Both the position numbers and the translations under genes were made by a program. Under the pieces are notes generated by a model. The model saw nothing but the letters and a program-made list of their open reading frames with translations. It was not told the DNA's origin and did no database searches. This document shows positions 4,853 to 6,506 of a stretch of 6,506 bases of DNA, piece by piece (position 1 is the stretch's first letter; each line of letters begins with the position of its first letter). Origin of the DNA: Methanomassiliicoccales archaeon (GTDB lineage Archaea > Thermoplasmatota > Thermoplasmata > Methanomassiliicoccales > UBA472); the NCBI GenBank assembly GCA_025457905.1, contig JALOTM010000048.1, positions 1 through 6,506 on the forward strand. Reading direction: 5' to 3'.

Positions 4853-4884
4853 GGGGCCCAGGCCCACTGGGCCCCCCTGATTTT
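4853..4884 (+). terminator. Strong GC hairpin terminator with short T-run
   Basis: GGGGCCCAG (4853-4861) pairs perfectly with CTGGGCCCC (4867-4875) around a 5-base loop GCCCA, followed by CCTGATTTT ending at 4884. The stem is very stable and lies 31 bases after the stop of the split-barrel gene. A smaller hairpin, GTCAT/ATGAC (4832-4836, 4843-4847), precedes it. A bacterial-style hairpin plus T-run is less common in archaea, but here it fits the end of a one-gene unit. Confidence 0.6.
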
Positions 4885-4898
4885 CCACATCTCGGGCG

Positions 4899-4914
4899 AA
4901 AGCTTAACAATAGG
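4899..4914 (+). promoter_or_regulatory. Promoter of the membrane-protein gene
   Basis: GAAAGCTTAACAATAG resembles BRE plus TATA and is nearly identical in its core to the tRNA-Asn promoter (AAAAGCTTAATA). Its TATA part is centred about 28 bases before ATG 4933, so the transcript should start at or a few bases before the start codon, giving a leaderless or nearly leaderless mRNA. Confidence 0.5.
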
Positions 4915-4932
4915 CCTATCGTTGAAGCGGGC

Positions 4933-5403
4933 ATGTACCCTTCCGGGAAAAGGCCGGGAAGCGTCGTGGCCCTGTGCGCGCTGGAGGCGCTATTCGGAAT
5001 ACTGGGCGTGGTCTCCGGGGCGATGCTGATCGCGGACCCGTCCGGGGCCATCATGGGGTTCAGCGATGATATCCGGGAGAGCATCCCGTTCCAAAGCTTC
5101 CTGCCCGTGGGCTTGTTCCTGCTCTTCATCTTCGGTCTGGGGTCCCTGCTGCTTGGCTACGGGGCCTGGACCCGCAGGGAGCTGTTCCTCGGATGGCTCA
5201 GCCATGCTGCCAAGAGGCACTGGTCATGGACGGGGGGCATGCTCATGATGGTGGTGCTGGTGGCGTGGTTGGCCGTCGAGGGGGCGCTGATCGGCCTGGA
5301 ATGGGCCGCCACCTACATGACCGTGGCCATCGGGGTGAGCATCTTCATGATGCTGGTGATCCCCACCACCGTGGTCTACTACCGCTTCGTTTCGGGGACG
5401 TGA
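4933..5403 (+). CDS. Four-helix integral membrane protein, unknown function (156 aa)
   Basis: I do not recognise the family. Four hydrophobic segments are visible: residues 10-34 (VVALCALEALFGILGVVSGAM), 56-79 (FLPVGLFLLFIFGLGSLLLG), 102-123 (GMLMMVVLVAWLAVEGALIGL) and 128-150 (YMTVAIGVSIFMMLVIPTTV). A loop between the first two (about 35-55) carries ADPSG and SDDIRES. The loop between helices 2 and 3 is basic (RRELFLGW..HAAKRH). By the positive-inside rule that loop should face the cytoplasm, as should both ends of the protein (basic KR at 6-7). ATG 4933 is preferred over upstream in-frame starts (for example 4843) because those would translate through the hairpin terminator, and because the predicted promoter lies just ahead. 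It converges on the DUF1638 gene with only four bases between the two stops. Small four-helix proteins of this look occur widely as uncharacterised archaeal membrane proteins. Confidence 0.78.
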   Translation: MYPSGKRPGSVVALCALEALFGILGVVSGAMLIADPSGAIMGFSDDIRESIPFQSFLPVGLFLLFIFGLGSLLLGYGAWTRRELFLGWLSHAAKRHWSWTGGMLMMVVLVAWLAVEGALIGLEWAATYMTVAIGVSIFMMLVIPTTVVYYRFVSGT

Positions 5404-5407
5404 GGGC

Positions 5408-6226
5408 TCAACGCGCCCGCCCGTTCCCCACGGCCCTGTCCTTGGCCTGTGCATAGGAGCGGTCGATCACGTCCAGGGTCATGAGCTCCTTCTCCAGGGA
5501 GGCCTTCTCGAAGTTGAAGGTCCTCACGAACTCCTCCACCTTGTCCTCGAAGATGCCCCGGTCGCCCAGGCCGGTGTCCAGCTTCAATGCCTTGCGGTAC
5601 CCGGCTAGCTCGAACATCCATTTCAGGGTGTCCAGGCCTTGCCCGTCCATCCCCCTGGTGATCTCCATCTTGGTGATGAGGTCGCGCCAGTTCTCGGCCC
5701 AGGCGGGCGTGAGGTAGAACACGCCCGGATACCTCCTCAGAAGATTGTAGTAGCCGTCGGTCCCACCCAACACGGCCGCGATGCAGTCGTCCACCGTCCT
5801 CCCCTGCTGGTCGCAGAGGATGTGCACATCGGCCCCATGGCATCCCTCTCCCGGATGAGTCTTGAAGGCGTTGCCGCACAATCCGTAGAAGAGGAGTATG
5901 GAGCTACAATGAGGGGCGATCTGCTCAACCGCGGAGAGCACCTCCTTGCGCAGGCGCTGGGGGTCCTCGTGCAGGGCCATGGATTTCATGAGGACCAGGA
6001 TGCGGAAGCCCGCCCCTTCGTCCACCTCGTCCATGTCCTCGAGCGTGACACGTTCCACGTTCGGGCACCGGGCCAGGAGCGCTAGCTTCCGGACCAGGTT
6101 GCGGGACTCCTCGCTCTCGACCACGTATACCGTCCTCACATCGGGGTCATGGTCGATGGCATAGACGATCTCGTCCTCCAGTATGGGGCAGCCGACTATG
6201 CCCAGTACGCCTCCTGCGGAGCTCAC
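5408..6226 (-). CDS. DUF1638 domain protein (272 aa)
   Basis: This belongs to the DUF1638 family of anaerobe proteins, recognised by the N-terminal (I/V)GCPILEDE, the central FYGLCGN (residues 113-119), the GCHGADVHILCD stretch (128-139) and DCIAAVLGGTDGYYN (147-161), followed by a LTPAWAENW motif (172-180). Cysteines at 13, 107, 117, 129, 138 and 148 suggest metal or cofactor binding. The biochemical role is not established; from memory, relatives occur in methanogens and other anaerobes, often near corrinoid or methyltransferase genes. GTG 6226 is chosen as a leaderless start because a TATA-like box (TTTTTATC, 6255-6248) lies about 26 bases upstream; GTG 6232 is an alternative. A longer frame from 6376 would run back through the DUF2284 gene and is rejected. 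The C-terminal part from about 185 is helical and charged. The gene lies 58 bases after the DUF2284 gene and converges on the membrane-protein gene. Confidence 0.85.
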   Translation of the reverse strand: MSSAGGVLGIVGCPILEDEIVYAIDHDPDVRTVYVVESEESRNLVRKLALLARCPNVERVTLEDMDEVDEGAGFRILVLMKSMALHEDPQRLRKEVLSAVEQIAPHCSSILLFYGLCGNAFKTHPGEGCHGADVHILCDQQGRTVDDCIAAVLGGTDGYYNLLRRYPGVFYLTPAWAENWRDLITKMEITRGMDGQGLDTLKWMFELAGYRKALKLDTGLGDRGIFEDKVEEFVRTFNFEKASLEKELMTLDVIDRSYAQAKDRAVGNGRAR

Positions 6227-6247
6227 GCCCACACAACACCGAGGGTC

Positions 6248-6258
6248 GATAAAAAGGG
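6248..6258 (-). promoter_or_regulatory. TATA-like box of the DUF1638 gene
   Basis: On the minus strand the segment reads CCCTTTTTATC, an AT island between the DUF2284 stop and the DUF1638 start. Counting about 26 bases from its centre falls on GTG 6226, consistent with a leaderless transcript. The T5 run (6255-6251) could equally terminate the DUF2284 transcript, 30 bases after its stop. Confidence 0.4.
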
Positions 6259-6284
6259 CCCGGTCCGGCCATCGATGGGGCGGT

Positions 6285-6506
6285 TCAATCGACCAGAAGT
6301 AGACCCGTCCAGACCGCCCTCTCCTGGGCCGGGAACTCCACCTTAAGGCCCGCCTGCTCGGCGGTGGCGACCACATCCACGCCCATGGCCTCTATGGAAG
6401 GCCTGGCCTCGAAGGGGTGCCTGCATTCCCCGCCGGGCCCGACGCATTCCTCGCACAGGCAGCAGCATCCTCCGGCGAGCGCGGCGGCGAAACGGTAGCC
6501 TTTGTA
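6285..6506 (-). CDS. DUF2284 predicted metal-binding protein, C-terminal part
   Basis: The frame enters from the right edge and ends at TGA (6287-6285), giving the last 73 residues. It carries the Cys signature of DUF2284: GGCCCLCEEC followed by CRHPFEARPSIEAMG, that is cysteines at visible positions 14, 15, 16, 18, 21 and 28, then VDVVATAEQAGL. The family is annotated as predicted metal-binding, and the C-x2-C and C-x6-C spacings suggest an iron-sulfur or zinc site. Its reaction is unknown. The N-terminal part lies outside the window. It is followed on the same strand by DUF1638 after 58 bases, so the two may be co-transcribed, though a TATA-like box stands in the gap. Confidence 0.85.
   Translation of the reverse strand, partial: YKGYRFAAALAGGCCCLCEECVGPGGECRHPFEARPSIEAMGVDVVATAEQAGLKVEFPAQERAVWTGLLLVD

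Noticed and set aside
4843..4932. Upstream start of the membrane-protein gene at ATG 4843
   Set aside because: It would translate through the strong hairpin at 4853-4875 and the predicted promoter; the added residues are Gly/Pro-rich and unlike a membrane-protein N-terminus.
6233..6376. Longer DUF1638 frame starting at ATG 6376
   Set aside because: The added N-terminus is Arg/Pro-rich and reads another frame of the DUF2284 coding region, which has strong family signatures; the TATA-like box at 6248 would lie inside the gene.

Overview
The window looks archaeal, most likely a high-GC methanogen or methanogen relative of the Thermoplasmatota (Methanomassiliicoccales-like). AT-rich TATA-like boxes lie about 25-35 bases ahead of starts in otherwise GC-rich DNA. 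GGTG-type ribosome binding sites alternate with genes that look leaderless. Several products belong to families typical of archaea or anaerobes: DUF1638, DUF2284, and a small winged-helix protein with close archaeal relatives. The lineage is an inference; no 16S rRNA or methanogenesis marker gene is present.

Layout. The left end carries the 3' end of an unidentified gene (1-183, +), a 102-residue winged-helix protein (331-639, +) and tRNA-Asn (697-772, +). Next comes a small orphan reading frame on the minus strand (921-1148). The centre is a four-gene minus-strand run read from right to left. It starts with a Cys-rich ArsR-type regulator (4338-3598), then a degenerate thioredoxin-fold protein (3537-2692), an intact DipZ-type thioredoxin-fold protein (2625-1660) and a cupin (1618-1241). 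Gaps between these genes are 41-66 bases. A pyridoxamine-oxidase-like flavin split-barrel protein (4411-4821, +) is divergent from the regulator and shares a 72-base promoter region with it. A strong hairpin terminator follows. Then come a four-helix membrane protein (4933-5403, +) and, converging on it, a DUF1638 gene and the 3' end of a DUF2284 gene (both -).

How the parts may work together. The central block reads as a thiol/redox or metal-stress unit. The regulator has five cysteines in its central domain. The intact thioredoxin-like protein keeps CxxC and the cis-proline. Its tandem paralog has lost both, and the divergent neighbour is a probable flavoprotein. A GAATA-N6-TATTC dyad sits on the shared TATA region and could let one regulator control both directions. 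DUF2284 and DUF1638 form a separate pair of Cys-rich anaerobe proteins whose role is not established.

The points most worth a second look are the catalytically dead tandem paralog, the leader sequence duplicated ahead of both paralogs, and the hairpin that would bury the start codon of the intact one.
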